NCBI GenBank assembly: GCA_937880845.1
Contig: CALFLL010000055.1
Location: forward strand, 58,845 to 122,844
DNA: 64,000 bases
From: an uncultured Drancourtella sp.
GTDB taxonomy: Bacteria > Bacillota > Clostridia > Lachnospirales > Lachnospiraceae
Direction of reading: 5' to 3'
The notes under the pieces were generated by a model. That model saw only the letters and a list, made by a program, of their open reading frames with translations, searched no databases and was not told the origin of the DNA. The position numbers and the translations under genes were made by a program. Below are positions 16,164 through 25,476 of this stretch, piece after piece (position 1 is the first letter of the stretch; every line of letters starts with the position of its first letter).

Positions 16164-17162
16164 TTATTGCCAGCCATCTATTCCGTACATATTGACATTG
16201 TCTTTATCAATGAATAACACATCTTCCAATGTCTCTTCTTCATAATCTTCTCCATTCATAATCTGAAGCGCAACAGACACCGCCGACTTTCCAATGTTGA
16301 TCGGTGACTGAGCGGCGGTCCCGGCTATTAACGGGTTCCCGGCTGCCAGTTCTTTTTTCAGATCCGGTGATCCGTCTACCCCATAAATAAGCATTTCATT
16401 TCTTCCTGACTTTTCGACGGCTTCCAAAGCTCCCATAGCTATCTGATCATTGCCACACATAACAGCCGTAATCTGCTCCTGTTCTTTCAAAATCTTCTCC
16501 ATAGCAGCTTTCGCTTTTTCCTTATCTCCGTCTGTTTCTGCTCTTGCCACAACTTCAAATCCATCGCCTGCTATTGTTTCCTCAAATCCGGTAATCCGGT
16601 CATTAATGGAATTTTGTGTAGTACACTCAAGTATCACGATCTTTCCTCCTTCAGGATAAGTTTCAATGATCTTTTTCCCACATAATTCGCCTGCCTTTCG
16701 ATTATCGGAACCTACATATGCGTCTACATCATCAATATCGGCAACTTGTGTATCCAGATTAATAATTTTAACATCTGCTTCTTTTAATTCTTTGATAACC
16801 GGTGTGATGACTTCCCAGTCTACCGGCGAAAGAAAGATTGCCTGAATTCCTTCCTGGATCATTTCACGAATCTGCTGAATCTGTTTTTCTGCATTTCCGC
16901 CGGGATCTTTCGTTATAAGTGTACTTCCTGCTTCTTCTACATCTTCACGGATTGAAGCTTCTAAGGTAGTATAATATGGATTTTCCATTGTAATGCAAGA
17001 AAATCCGAATTTATATGTTTCTGTATCATTTTCTTCTTTTTCTTCTTCTTTAACAGGATTATCTTCCGGAGTCCCTCCGGCCGGCTTCTTACAGGCCGCC
17101 AAAGACAGGGAAAACATCAGTACAATCATAAGCATTCCTGTTATCCATCTTTTGCATTTCAT
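16164..17162 (-). CDS. Orphan sugar-binding lipoprotein, RbsB-like
   Basis: A 332-residue periplasmic-binding-protein type I (ribose/galactose cluster B) lipoprotein with signal peptide and lipobox LAAC at about residue 23. Family landmarks include ENPYYTTLEASIRED, GIQAIFLSPVDWE, NLDTQVADIDDVDAYVGSDN and TAVMCGNDQIAMGALEA. Such proteins deliver a sugar to an ABC importer, but no permease or ATPase gene lies in the window, so it either works with distant components or senses a ligand. It begins an operon with the GH13-like, TraX and DUF5662 genes. The ribosome site is AGGAGG. Confidence 0.88.
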   Translation of the reverse strand: MKCKRWITGMLMIVLMFSLSLAACKKPAGGTPEDNPVKEEEKEENDTETYKFGFSCITMENPYYTTLEASIREDVEEAGSTLITKDPGGNAEKQIQQIREMIQEGIQAIFLSPVDWEVITPVIKELKEADVKIINLDTQVADIDDVDAYVGSDNRKAGELCGKKIIETYPEGGKIVILECTTQNSINDRITGFEETIAGDGFEVVARAETDGDKEKAKAAMEKILKEQEQITAVMCGNDQIAMGALEAVEKSGRNEMLIYGVDGSPDLKKELAAGNPLIAGTAAQSPINIGKSAVSVALQIMNGEDYEEETLEDVLFIDKDNVNMYGIDGWQ

Positions 17163-17197
17163 CTGCTTTCCTCCTGATTTGTAATGTATATTAATTT

Positions 17198-17227
17198 ATT
17201 TTAACTTTTTCTCCCATAAGATGTCAA
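17198..17227 (-). promoter_or_regulatory. Promoter of the sugar-binding protein operon
   Basis: On the minus strand TTGACA (17222-17227) and TAAAAT (17198-17203) are 18 bp apart, about 35 bp upstream of the start codon. Confidence 0.65.
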
Positions 17228-17263
17228 TACTTTTCAGAAGCTCTCTCATTTCTGCAAATTTAC

Positions 17264-17292
17264 TTGCTTTTTTATGCCCGGTCTGCTAGAGT
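17264..17292 (+). promoter_or_regulatory. Promoter of the DUF1292 gene
   Basis: TTGCTT (17264-17269) and TAGAGT (17287-17292) are separated by 17 bp and lie about 26 bp before the start codon. Confidence 0.5.
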
Positions 17293-17317
17293 AAATTTAT
17301 CAATACAAAGGAGATTT

Positions 17318-17620
17318 ATGATTATGGAAGAACAAAATTTAACGGTTACCCTTACCCTTGATAATGATGAAGAGTTGGAATGTGATGTCCTTACAATCTT
17401 TTCAGTAGATACACAGGAATATATCGCACTACTTCCTCTTGATGAAAACGGCGAAGCAAATGAAGAAGGTGACGTATTTATTTACCGTTATGAAGAAGTG
17501 GACGGAGAACCGAACCTTTCAAACATCGAAGACGATGATGAATACGATGCCGCCGCAGATGCGTTTGATGAATGGCTCGATGAACAGGAATTTAATGAAT
17601 TACTGGACGATGAGGAGTAA
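17318..17620 (+). CDS. DUF1292 domain-containing acidic small protein
   Basis: A 100-residue, very acidic cytosolic protein of the DUF1292 (YrzB) family, recognised by LTLDNDEELECDVLTIF, then EYIALLPLDE and FIYRYEE. Function is unknown. The ATG at 17318 follows AAAGGAG at short spacing; the ATG at 17324 is an equally possible start at wider spacing. The 3' end overlaps the convergent helicase gene by 29 bp, so the two transcripts are antisense at their ends. Confidence 0.85.
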   Translation: MIMEEQNLTVTLTLDNDEELECDVLTIFSVDTQEYIALLPLDENGEANEEGDVFIYRYEEVDGEPNLSNIEDDDEYDAAADAFDEWLDEQEFNELLDDEE

Positions 17621-19460
17621 GAAGTTCTCTTACAAAACGGGAAGGAGTTGTATCTTTCCCGTTTTTTTGTTTTGCATAACAAATAGTCAATTCTTCTTTT
17701 GCTCTTGTCATCGCCACATAGAACAAACGCCTCTCTTCTTCCGCTTCTCCCTCTTTTAAAGCTTTTCTGTGAGGAACACAGCCTTCTATCGCTTCAATAA
17801 TATACACATTCTTATATTCTAGCCCTTTCGCTCCATGCATGGTTAAAAACGCAACCCTGCCTTTTGTGAATTTTTCTTCTTTTTCTATCTCTTTCAAATG
17901 GCTTGTATAAAGATCCGTATATTGAATCCATTCTGTAAGCCCGGATTTTTTTTTCATACTTTCCCCTATTTCGTCAAGAATTTCCATCAATTCTGCTTCT
18001 TCTATTTGCATCTGTCTGGAATAATCGGTTAAAAATTCCTGATATCCTGTTTTTTTTCTCAAATATTGAAAAGCCGCATATGGTGCCATTTTTGAGATTT
18101 CTTTCATATCTTCTTCGAATCGATCGATCCTTTCCATCATCCAGTCTTTATCACAGTAAAAATTTCTTAACTGTTCAAAATCCGTATTTTCTTTTTCCAG
18201 TGCATTCCTTCCGATATAACGATTTGGTCTGTTGATAATCCTTAAAAAATCACTTCTACTCCTGCTTCCCATGGCAATACGAAAATAAGCTTTCATATCT
18301 TCCGCAATAAAATGTTCAAAAAGATGAAATGCCTTCTCTTTCATAAAAAACGGAATCCCATAGTTCATAAACGCCGCCATTGTCATGGAAGCATCCTGTA
18401 CCGTTCTGAATATGATTGCAATCTCTTCTGGTTTTGTATCTTCATTTAACTTTTTCTTTACCTCTCCTGCCACATACTCCGCTTCTTCGGCCATATCTTT
18501 TAATTCCTGTATATGGACCGGCTTCCCTTTTCCGTGGCTTGCTTCAAGTTCCTTGTCAAAACGGTTTTTATTACTTCTGATCACCCTTTTTGAAGCTTCT
18601 ACGATATTCCCCGTACTACGATAATTTTGATTTAAATGTACGATTTTGGCTTCCGGAAAATCCTTTACAAATTGTTTCATGATTCCCGGTGTCGCTCCTC
18701 GGAAACCATAAATAGCCTGATCGTCATCTCCTACGACAAAAAGATTTTTTCTGCTTCCGGCCAGAAGTTTCATGATCTCATACTGTATCTTACTGCTGTC
18801 TTGGAACTCATCAATCAAAATATAGGTATATCGTTCTTGCCATTTCTTTAAGATTTCCGGTTTTTGTCTTAACATCTGAAAGCATAACAGAAGCATATCG
18901 TCAAAATCAATCCGTCCTGCCTCTTTCTTTCTCTTTTCGTAAGCATGGTAAATTTGTCGGCTTTCTTGATCGTCTGTAATTCCATGAAAACTACCGTTAT
19001 TTTTTACTTTTCCAATCATAAGCAAGGCATCTTTATCTTCCGGACGTTTCCCATTTTCCTTTTCTACATCCTTAAGTGATGCTTCGAGCATATTTTTCTG
19101 TTCTTCTTCCGAAAGAATCTGTTCTGCTCTCAGATTATAAACTTGTTTCAACATTCCATAATAAATCCCGTGAAATGTTCCGAATGTAACCGGACTGTAC
19201 CGATTGCCCATTCTTTTGTAAAATCGTTCTTTCATTTCTTTCACGGCATATTTTGTAAAAGTAATGACAAGGATTGTTTCCGGCAAAATATGCTGTTGTT
19301 CAATCATATACCGGATTCTTCCTGTAATCACCGTTGTTTTTCCGGATCCAGGTCCTGCCAGTACCATACATGGTCCGTCCTTATGGATGACTGCCTGTTT
19401 TTGACTGTCGCTAAATATGGAAAGCGGGGGTTTTTCTCCCCCGCCGTTATAATTGTGCAT
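17592..19460 (-). CDS. UvrD/PcrA-like superfamily 1 DNA helicase
   Basis: A 622-residue ATP-dependent 3'-5' helicase of the UvrD/Rep superfamily. Motif I is AGPGSGKTT (about residues 36-44), motif Ia LVITFTKYAVKEM, motif II LIDEFQDS, motif III GDDDQAIYGFRGA, motif IV LNQNYRS and motif V FLTMHGAKGLEYKNVYI. It is shorter than PcrA (about 720 residues), with a reduced 2B region and C-terminus. This short type is common in Clostridia and its specific repair role is not known. Translation starts 3 bp after the gltX stop, with the ribosome site GGAG inside the gltX end, so it is co-transcribed with gltX. Confidence 0.9.
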   Translation of the reverse strand: MHNYNGGGEKPPLSIFSDSQKQAVIHKDGPCMVLAGPGSGKTTVITGRIRYMIEQQHILPETILVITFTKYAVKEMKERFYKRMGNRYSPVTFGTFHGIYYGMLKQVYNLRAEQILSEEEQKNMLEASLKDVEKENGKRPEDKDALLMIGKVKNNGSFHGITDDQESRQIYHAYEKRKKEAGRIDFDDMLLLCFQMLRQKPEILKKWQERYTYILIDEFQDSSKIQYEIMKLLAGSRKNLFVVGDDDQAIYGFRGATPGIMKQFVKDFPEAKIVHLNQNYRSTGNIVEASKRVIRSNKNRFDKELEASHGKGKPVHIQELKDMAEEAEYVAGEVKKKLNEDTKPEEIAIIFRTVQDASMTMAAFMNYGIPFFMKEKAFHLFEHFIAEDMKAYFRIAMGSRSRSDFLRIINRPNRYIGRNALEKENTDFEQLRNFYCDKDWMMERIDRFEEDMKEISKMAPYAAFQYLRKKTGYQEFLTDYSRQMQIEEAELMEILDEIGESMKKKSGLTEWIQYTDLYTSHLKEIEKEEKFTKGRVAFLTMHGAKGLEYKNVYIIEAIEGCVPHRKALKEGEAEEERRLFYVAMTRAKEELTICYAKQKNGKDTTPSRFVRELLTPHRPVIH

Positions 19461-19463
19461 ATA

Positions 19464-20921
19464 TTATTTCTCCAGTAGTTCAATTCCTTTGCGAATTCTT
19501 TTTATAGATTCTTCTTTTCCAATGATTTCCATGATTTCCGTTGCACCACCCGGTGTATTTTGCTTACCGGATACAGCCGTTCTGATCGGCCACATTGCAT
19601 AGCCGTTTTTACATCCTTTGGAAACCACATATTCTTTCAGCACGGCAAATAACGCATCGTTACTATAATCTTCCTGTTGTTCAAAAATCGGAAGCAGTTC
19701 CTTTAAAACTTCCAAAGAAGATTCTTCTGTTGTTTTCATCTTTTTATGGACATACATTGTTGTATCATATTCCGGAAGTTCTTCAAAGAAATCAATTTGT
19801 TCTTTAATATCCGGAAATACTTCAATTCTTGTTTTTACAAGAGCTGCGATTTTCTTTAAATCATAATCCTTGGTAATGACTTCTTTGATATATGGTTCCG
19901 CCATTTCATAAAATTTATCAAAATCCATCATCTTCATATATTCGCTATTCATCCATTTCAGTTTCTGGATATCAAAAACAGCCGGTGATTTGCTCATATG
20001 ATGATAGTCAAATACTTTCACAAGATCTTCCAGACTGAAAATTTCCTGATTGTCTGATGGGCACCATCCAAGAAGTGCAACATAATTTACAATTGCTTCG
20101 GAAATAAATCCCTGATCAAGCAAATCTTCATAGGAAGAATGTCCGCAGCGTTTGCTCAACTTTTTATGGTTTTCATCTGTGATCAGCGGACAATGTACAT
20201 ATACCGGCGGTTCCCATCCGAATGCCTCGTATAACCGGTTGTATTTTGGTGCGGAAGATAAATATTCATTTCCTCTTACCACGTGTGTGATGTTCATTAA
20301 ATGGTCATCAATAACGTTTGCGAAATTATAAGTAGGATAACCATCAGACTTGATGAGGATCATATCATCCAACTCTGAATTATTGACCGTAATATCTCCG
20401 TAAATATCATCATGGAATGTTGTCGTTCCTTCCGTCGGCATATTGATACGGATAACATATGGTTTTCCTGCAGCAAGGTTTGCCTCTACTTCTTCCTTAC
20501 TTAAAGACAGACAATGCTTGTCATAAATTCGGATTTCTGTTCCGTTTTCAGAAACTTCTGTTTTCAGAGAATCCAGACGTTCCTTATCGCAGAAACAATA
20601 ATATGCATCTCCCTGTTCGATCAATTGTTTTGCATATTTCAAATATAATCCGCTTTTGTTTCTTTCACTTTGTACATATGGTCCGTATCCACCATCTTTA
20701 TCCGGTCCTTCATCATGTACCAATCCCGTTTTTTCTAATGTGCGGTAAATAATTTCCAGAGCACCCTCCACAAATCTTTCCTGATCTGTATCTTCAATTC
20801 GAAGCATAAAATCTCCGTTTTCGTGCTTTGCGATTAAATATGCGTATAATGCTGTTCTTAAATTTCCTACATGCATTCTTCCTGTCGGACTTGGTGCAAA
20901 TCTTGTTCTTACTTTACTCAT
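19464..20921 (-). CDS. gltX: Glutamyl-tRNA synthetase
   Basis: A class I aminoacyl-tRNA synthetase of 485 residues that charges tRNA-Glu, and in Gram-positives often also tRNA-Gln for later amidation. The HIGH-type motif is [13 protein letters not shown] (residues 8-20) and the KMSKS-type motif is KKLSKR. The zinc-site region shows [10 protein letters not shown]. The ATG follows AGGAGAAAAGAA. It lies directly upstream of the helicase gene and downstream of the thrE-like operon on the same strand. Confidence 0.97.
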   Translation of the reverse strand: MSKVRTRFAPSPTGRMHVGNLRTALYAYLIAKHENGDFMLRIEDTDQERFVEGALEIIYRTLEKTGLVHDEGPDKDGGYGPYVQSERNKSGLYLKYAKQLIEQGDAYYCFCDKERLDSLKTEVSENGTEIRIYDKHCLSLSKEEVEANLAAGKPYVIRINMPTEGTTTFHDDIYGDITVNNSELDDMILIKSDGYPTYNFANVIDDHLMNITHVVRGNEYLSSAPKYNRLYEAFGWEPPVYVHCPLITDENHKKLSKRCGHSSYEDLLDQGFISEAIVNYVALLGWCPSDNQEIFSLEDLVKVFDYHHMSKSPAVFDIQKLKWMNSEYMKMMDFDKFYEMAEPYIKEVITKDYDLKKIAALVKTRIEVFPDIKEQIDFFEELPEYDTTMYVHKKMKTTEESSLEVLKELLPIFEQQEDYSNDALFAVLKEYVVSKGCKNGYAMWPIRTAVSGKQNTPGGATEIMEIIGKEESIKRIRKGIELLEK

Positions 20922-20964
20922 TTCTTTTCTCCTGTTTCTGTCTATATTTTGTAAATCCTATTCA

Positions 20965-21288
20965 TTACTTTCTTCTGTCTTTGTCCGTAATCTTTATAAC
21001 ATCAACAATGGCAAAACTGGCTATTACAAGGAGCAACATTCCATAACTTCCGTAAGTTTTTAATGTCTCCGATCCGGATAGATAAGTAATGATAAACAAC
21101 CCTATCATGATAAAATCAATCACCAACATCGGAATTCCCATTTTCCTTCCGACCTTTTTTGTGTCCAAAGCTGCTTTTTCTTTATCGCTGAGATTCCGAT
21201 AACCCGGCACAAAAATCAACGCTTTTCCGTTTATCAAACTGATACTTGCGATTGTCATAAAACCGATTGCAAGTAAATAACTGATCAT
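20965..21288 (-). CDS. DUF3784 domain-containing membrane protein
   Basis: A 107-residue protein with three hydrophobic segments and the family pattern GYRNLSDKEKAALDTKKVGRK between the first two. I place it in DUF3784, of unknown function. Its ATG directly follows the stop of the ThrE C-terminal-domain gene (TAAATG), so it is the third gene of that operon. Confidence 0.8.
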   Translation of the reverse strand: MISYLLAIGFMTIASISLINGKALIFVPGYRNLSDKEKAALDTKKVGRKMGIPMLVIDFIMIGLFIITYLSGSETLKTYGSYGMLLLVIASFAIVDVIKITDKDRRK

Positions 21289-21771
21289 TTAGTTCCCTTC
21301 TTTCTTTTCTTTTTTTATATAGCGCAAAGAATCCTGTTTCCATTCTCCTTTTTGCAGCATTTTAAATAATGTATCGATCAGAAAAATCGCAAGTGCGATT
21401 GCTCCTGCAATTTCAATCGTCTGTGTCAAATAAAAACTTGCCATTGCTCTGTTATTCTCCAGCGTATTATTCATGATCTGGTAAATCCCATTTCCCGGAA
21501 CAGTCGGCAAGATTCCACCAATAAGAAAAATAGTGACAGGTGCTTTCAATCTTCTGGCAAAGACATGAGAAATAAGACTTGCCGCGATTGCTGACCAAAA
21601 AGAAGCCAGCACCACTTCCTGTCCCATATTTACACAAAATACATAAATAAATCCTCCTACCGCTCCGGAAGTTCCTGCCCAAATCAAATATTTTTTTGGA
21701 GAATTTGTCATGACTGCATAGCCTACGACTGCAACAAAAACAGCCACTGTCTTGATAATGATTTCTATCAT
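21289..21771 (-). CDS. Threonine/serine exporter, C-terminal-domain subunit (YjjB-like)
   Basis: A 160-residue membrane protein with about five hydrophobic segments, corresponding to the ThrE_2 half (YjjB) of the split threonine/serine exporter. Motif-like stretches include SHVFARRLKAPVTIFLIGG, then ILPTVPGNGIYQIM. Its start overlaps the stop of the ThrE N-terminal partner by 4 bp (ATGA), which fits a stoichiometric two-protein transporter. Confidence 0.87.
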   Translation of the reverse strand: MIEIIIKTVAVFVAVVGYAVMTNSPKKYLIWAGTSGAVGGFIYVFCVNMGQEVVLASFWSAIAASLISHVFARRLKAPVTIFLIGGILPTVPGNGIYQIMNNTLENNRAMASFYLTQTIEIAGAIALAIFLIDTLFKMLQKGEWKQDSLRYIKKEKKEGN

Positions 21772-22541
21772 ATTGCGCCTCCTAGTAGTAATGGTCCAAA
21801 AATTGCAAGAGCCACTCCGACTCCTACGGCAATGGAGGCTGCCTTTAAAAAAGCTTCCAAAATTCTGGCACAGCCTGATATATAATCTCCCTGCAGCGTA
21901 TCCCGCACAGCATTTGTAATGGCAACTCCGGGTACAAGCGGCATAATGGAACCAATGATAACCGTATCCAGATTAATCATATCCCCCATCATACTTTTCA
22001 TCATTACTGCGAACAGACCAACACTTAATGCAGTAAGAATATCCAGTATCAAATCCTGTACTGCCAATATCTGTCCCAAAAGCATAACCCCTGACAACAA
22101 TAATCCTATGATGACTGTTGCAGCAACATCATATATAGTTCCTCCGAAAAAAGCCGCAAATCCTACCGCAACAGCTGTCGGTGCAAGCATCTTGACCCAT
22201 TTGGAATAGGTAGTTCCTTTCACATCGGAAAGCTGCTTATATGCTTCTTCCAGACCGATTTCTCTTCCACAGTACTTTCTTGAGATTTCATTGACTTGTT
22301 CAATAATGCTAAGATTTGTACTACGTGTTTCCACTCCCCGCAACATCGTAATCGGTTTCATTTCTTTTATACCGATAGACGCATTAATACCTGTTAATGT
22401 AACAAATACATCTACCGTTTCGGCATCTGATGTTTTCAATATATGGTGCATGGTATCTTCTACACGATATGTTTCCGCTCCGCTTTGCAGCATCAGTTTC
22501 CCCGCCAGCATCGCAGTATCCATTAATAGTTTGTAATTCAT
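21768..22541 (-). CDS. Threonine/serine exporter family protein (YjjP-like subunit)
   Basis: A 257-residue protein: a cytosolic N-terminal domain (to about residue 120) with the family pattern MLQSGAETYRVEDTM, then five hydrophobic segments. It corresponds to the ThrE N-terminal half (YjjP) and pairs with the next gene. Known ThrE/YjjPB systems export threonine, serine or dicarboxylates; the substrate here is not determined. It is the first gene of the operon. Confidence 0.87.
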   Translation of the reverse strand: MNYKLLMDTAMLAGKLMLQSGAETYRVEDTMHHILKTSDAETVDVFVTLTGINASIGIKEMKPITMLRGVETRSTNLSIIEQVNEISRKYCGREIGLEEAYKQLSDVKGTTYSKWVKMLAPTAVAVGFAAFFGGTIYDVAATVIIGLLLSGVMLLGQILAVQDLILDILTALSVGLFAVMMKSMMGDMINLDTVIIGSIMPLVPGVAITNAVRDTLQGDYISGCARILEAFLKAASIAVGVGVALAIFGPLLLGGAI

Positions 22542-22619
22542 TCTTTTTACCTTTTCCAGTATATCATATATCCATTTGATATCATACTATTTCTACTGTG
22601 AAAAATCAACCCGCATTAC

Positions 22620-22654
22620 AAAAAAGCCGACCCGGATATTCTATCCGGATCGGC
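22620..22654 (-). terminator. Terminator of the glycine reductase operon
   Basis: On the minus strand GCCGATCCGGATA-gaa-TATCCGGGTCGGC is followed by six T residues, 30 bp after the grdD stop. It also isolates the thrE-like operon. Confidence 0.92.
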
Positions 22655-22681
22655 CTGCTGCGATTCATTATCAGTTTTTCA

Positions 22682-23845
22682 CTAATTAATGTATCCCGCT
22701 TTCTTCAGTTCTTCTTCTGCTTTTGTAAGATTTGCATCAGATACACGGATAATTGGGCCTGTACATCCCATTCCGCTTTCTGCATATACATTGATTTTCC
22801 AAAGAGCACGTACTGCATCTTCCAAATCCATAACTTCGATTCCGGCAATCTGTGCAGTTACGATTTCCTTCGGTGGTTCTTTTACATCTTCTTCTGCTGA
22901 AGCTGCTTTTGCAACTGTCTTATAAGCTGCAAGGACTTCTGTATATCCGGCTTTCTTCACAGCTGCAAATTCTTTTTTCGCTACATCAAATACTTTGTTA
23001 CGAACAAGTTCTGCTGCATAACAAATTGCGTTTGCAATTACCGGAGCTCCGGAAGCACGGGATACGATCATAACTAATTCTTCATATCCTTCACCGATTC
23101 CAGGGCCATATCCGAATCCTGTTGCTTCAAAGCTTCCGCCTGTATTAAAAGAAGAAAGCATTTTTACAAGAATATTTCCTGTAAGAGAATCTGTAACAAG
23201 AATATCAGGAGATGCCTGAAGGACATCATTTCCTCTCATAACACATCCTCCGTCTGCACGTCCGGATTCTGCAAAAGAAATATCATATCCTTTTTCCTGT
23301 AATTCTTTTAATGCCTTTTCTGTCTGACGCGCTCCGTCTACATTCAGGATACCAATCGTAGGTTTATCAATTCCGCATGCTTTTGCCGCAATTACACCAT
23401 AGACAGCGTTTTTGATCATTCCCTCGATACGATCTGTGCTAGATGTTCCTGTTGTGTTGGCAATAAACATTTCTTTACCTTTTGCAGGTGTTACAACACG
23501 TCCTACCGTTGATACACCGATCGGAAATGGGAAGTGCATTGTAACTGCACCATCAACTTCCTTATTTTTAAGCATATCTTCCATTTTTTTATGGCCTTCT
23601 TCATCATCAGCCACTTTGATAGTTGTAACGCCTTCTGCTTCCAAAGTACCGATATAGTATACATCGATTCCCTGTTTTGCTGCCATAACCGCTGCCTTCA
23701 TGGAGTTTTCTTCACCATGTTCGCTGCCCATTCCTGTAAGTGCGATTTTCGGGCGTTTGCCGTACTGTCCGCTTTCCAGTCCCTGTGCCATTTCCATAAA
23801 GGTAGAGGCAATCAATTTTTCTACACTACTTGCCATTTTTTCCAC
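22682..23845 (-). CDS. grdD: Glycine reductase complex component C, subunit alpha
   Basis: A 387-residue subunit of protein C. With GrdC it takes the carboxymethyl-selenoether from GrdA and releases acetyl phosphate through an enzyme-bound acetyl thioester. The fold is PlsX/FabD-like, with recognisable LTGMGSEHGEENSMKAA near residue 35 and VYAESGMGCTGPIIRV near the C-terminus. It is the last gene of grdX-E-B-trxB-trxA-A-C-D. The stop is followed by the operon terminator, and its start lies 4 bp after grdC. Confidence 0.95.
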   Translation of the reverse strand: MEKMASSVEKLIASTFMEMAQGLESGQYGKRPKIALTGMGSEHGEENSMKAAVMAAKQGIDVYYIGTLEAEGVTTIKVADDEEGHKKMEDMLKNKEVDGAVTMHFPFPIGVSTVGRVVTPAKGKEMFIANTTGTSSTDRIEGMIKNAVYGVIAAKACGIDKPTIGILNVDGARQTEKALKELQEKGYDISFAESGRADGGCVMRGNDVLQASPDILVTDSLTGNILVKMLSSFNTGGSFEATGFGYGPGIGEGYEELVMIVSRASGAPVIANAICYAAELVRNKVFDVAKKEFAAVKKAGYTEVLAAYKTVAKAASAEEDVKEPPKEIVTAQIAGIEVMDLEDAVRALWKINVYAESGMGCTGPIIRVSDANLTKAEEELKKAGYIN

Positions 23846-23849
23846 CTCA

Positions 23850-25382
23850 CTATTCTGCCATCAGAGTTTCAGCGAATTCTTTCATTGCTTTTGCAATCAA
23901 GCCTTTTACTTCTTCTTCAGATACAGAAGCTTCTGCATTGTTTCCTTCGTTTGCCTGGATTACGAAAGATACACCGTCAAACAGGTTTGTCATACGTCCT
24001 AAGAAAAGACTTCCTTTACCGATGATCATTGCTTTGTTGATCTTTCCTGCAAGAATGTCTTCACGAGCAAATCCGATGTACGGTACACCTGACGGGATAT
24101 GTCCCTGTGTCGGAGCCCATCCTGTAAGACCATGTTTTTCAATGAATTCCGGTAATTCTTTTCTGTCGATATCTCCACGTTTTACAGCGAGTGCACCGAT
24201 CATCTTGTAGTTTGCAAGCGGTACATCTCCTGCTCCTGCAGGTTTTGTGATATCCGGGTTCTGCATTTCCGGTGAGAATTTATCGATGTCTGTTACTTTC
24301 CAGCCTACTCTGTCAAGTGGATCTGTTACAAGACTTCCGATAACAGCCTGTGGTGCAGAACCTGTACCAACTGTATGACGTCCAAGAACATCAAGGTTGA
24401 TTTCCGGGTTTACTCCATCATTTTCAGTAATAACAACTGCGAATCCTCCAAGGCAGTCTTCTAAGATCGGAAGGCCTTTCTTCACATGATCTTTTCCGTT
24501 CATACCTAATTTAGCTGTACATCCTCCGGCTGTTACAACAACTGTTTTGTATGCTCCGGATTTAACAAGTGCTGCTGCTTCGATCAGTGCGTGTGTAGGT
24601 CCTGCACAGAATCCTCTGGAATCAGAACCTGTTGCGGATACAAGTCCAGCTACTTCAGCTGCAGCTTTTGCGAAGTTACCGCCACCTCTCTGGTTCATAT
24701 CACCACATGCTTCTTCAGCACAGTCGATTACATATTCAACATCTTCTTTGTTGATTCCTGCATTTTTAACTGCATATAATAAAGCAAGTACGCTTGTAGC
24801 TTTGCTCATGAGGTTTTCATGCATTACATGTGCGGAAAGGTTTACATCGATGTCGTGAGCTGTTCTTACACATCCTACGAGTTCGTTGTTGTGGTATAAT
24901 CCTTCAGCATGTTCGCTTTCGATGAAATGTTTGATTTCATCCATTTCATATCCTTCTTCGATTTTTGCAACGATATCTTCAGAGATGATCGGGTTGCTTG
25001 CAAACACGTCTTTATATTTGCTTACAAAATTTTTGTCTAATTTAACAACTTCAAACATATCACATGCCTGAGCTAAAAGGAGGAATTCTTCTTCCGGCAT
25101 AATTTCGCCGTATTTACCGAATCTTTCTGCTCCTTCTTTTTTCTTATCAAAATAAGGGAATTCAACCTGAGCCAGTTCATCCGGTGTAGCATTTCCGATA
25201 TAAACCTGGTTTGGCCAGTAATTTACGCAATCTTCATAAGAACGAAGATGTCCTCTTAATTCTTTTAAATATTCTGATTCCGGATTAACAACTCTTTCTG
25301 TTGTCTGTGTTGTTCCGTTATATACTACCATTTCAGGAGTATGAGCCAATACGTAACTTGCTCCTTTAATTACACTGTTCAT
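23850..25382 (-). CDS. grdC: Glycine reductase complex component C, subunit beta
   Basis: A 510-residue subunit of protein C with a FabH-like thiolase-fold core. Landmarks are MNSVIKGASYVLAHTPEM at the start, an ATGSDSRGFCAGPTHALIEA segment near residue 255 and a VVVTAGGCTAKLGMNGKDHV segment. It acts with GrdD to form acetyl phosphate. A strong hairpin terminator lies between grdA and this gene, so expression of grdCD probably depends on partial readthrough. The ribosome site lies in the 25 bp after that hairpin. Confidence 0.96.
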   Translation of the reverse strand: MNSVIKGASYVLAHTPEMVVYNGTTQTTERVVNPESEYLKELRGHLRSYEDCVNYWPNQVYIGNATPDELAQVEFPYFDKKKEGAERFGKYGEIMPEEEFLLLAQACDMFEVVKLDKNFVSKYKDVFASNPIISEDIVAKIEEGYEMDEIKHFIESEHAEGLYHNNELVGCVRTAHDIDVNLSAHVMHENLMSKATSVLALLYAVKNAGINKEDVEYVIDCAEEACGDMNQRGGGNFAKAAAEVAGLVSATGSDSRGFCAGPTHALIEAAALVKSGAYKTVVVTAGGCTAKLGMNGKDHVKKGLPILEDCLGGFAVVITENDGVNPEINLDVLGRHTVGTGSAPQAVIGSLVTDPLDRVGWKVTDIDKFSPEMQNPDITKPAGAGDVPLANYKMIGALAVKRGDIDRKELPEFIEKHGLTGWAPTQGHIPSGVPYIGFAREDILAGKINKAMIIGKGSLFLGRMTNLFDGVSFVIQANEGNNAEASVSEEEVKGLIAKAMKEFAETLMAE

Positions 25383-25405
25383 TGTTAGTGTCCACCTTTC
25401 TTCTT

Positions 25406-25445
25406 ATTAAAAAAGCGGCGAGGTAAGTATTTACCTCACCGCTTC
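25406..25445 (-). terminator. Internal terminator or attenuating hairpin between grdA and grdC
   Basis: Minus-strand GAAGCGGTGAGGTAA / TTACCTCGCCGCTT is followed directly by TTTTTT. It is strong enough to cut most transcripts after grdA, giving more grdA than grdCD mRNA if readthrough is partial. Confidence 0.85.
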
Positions 25446-25476
25446 TGAAATCCGAAATCTAAAGATTCAGATTTTC

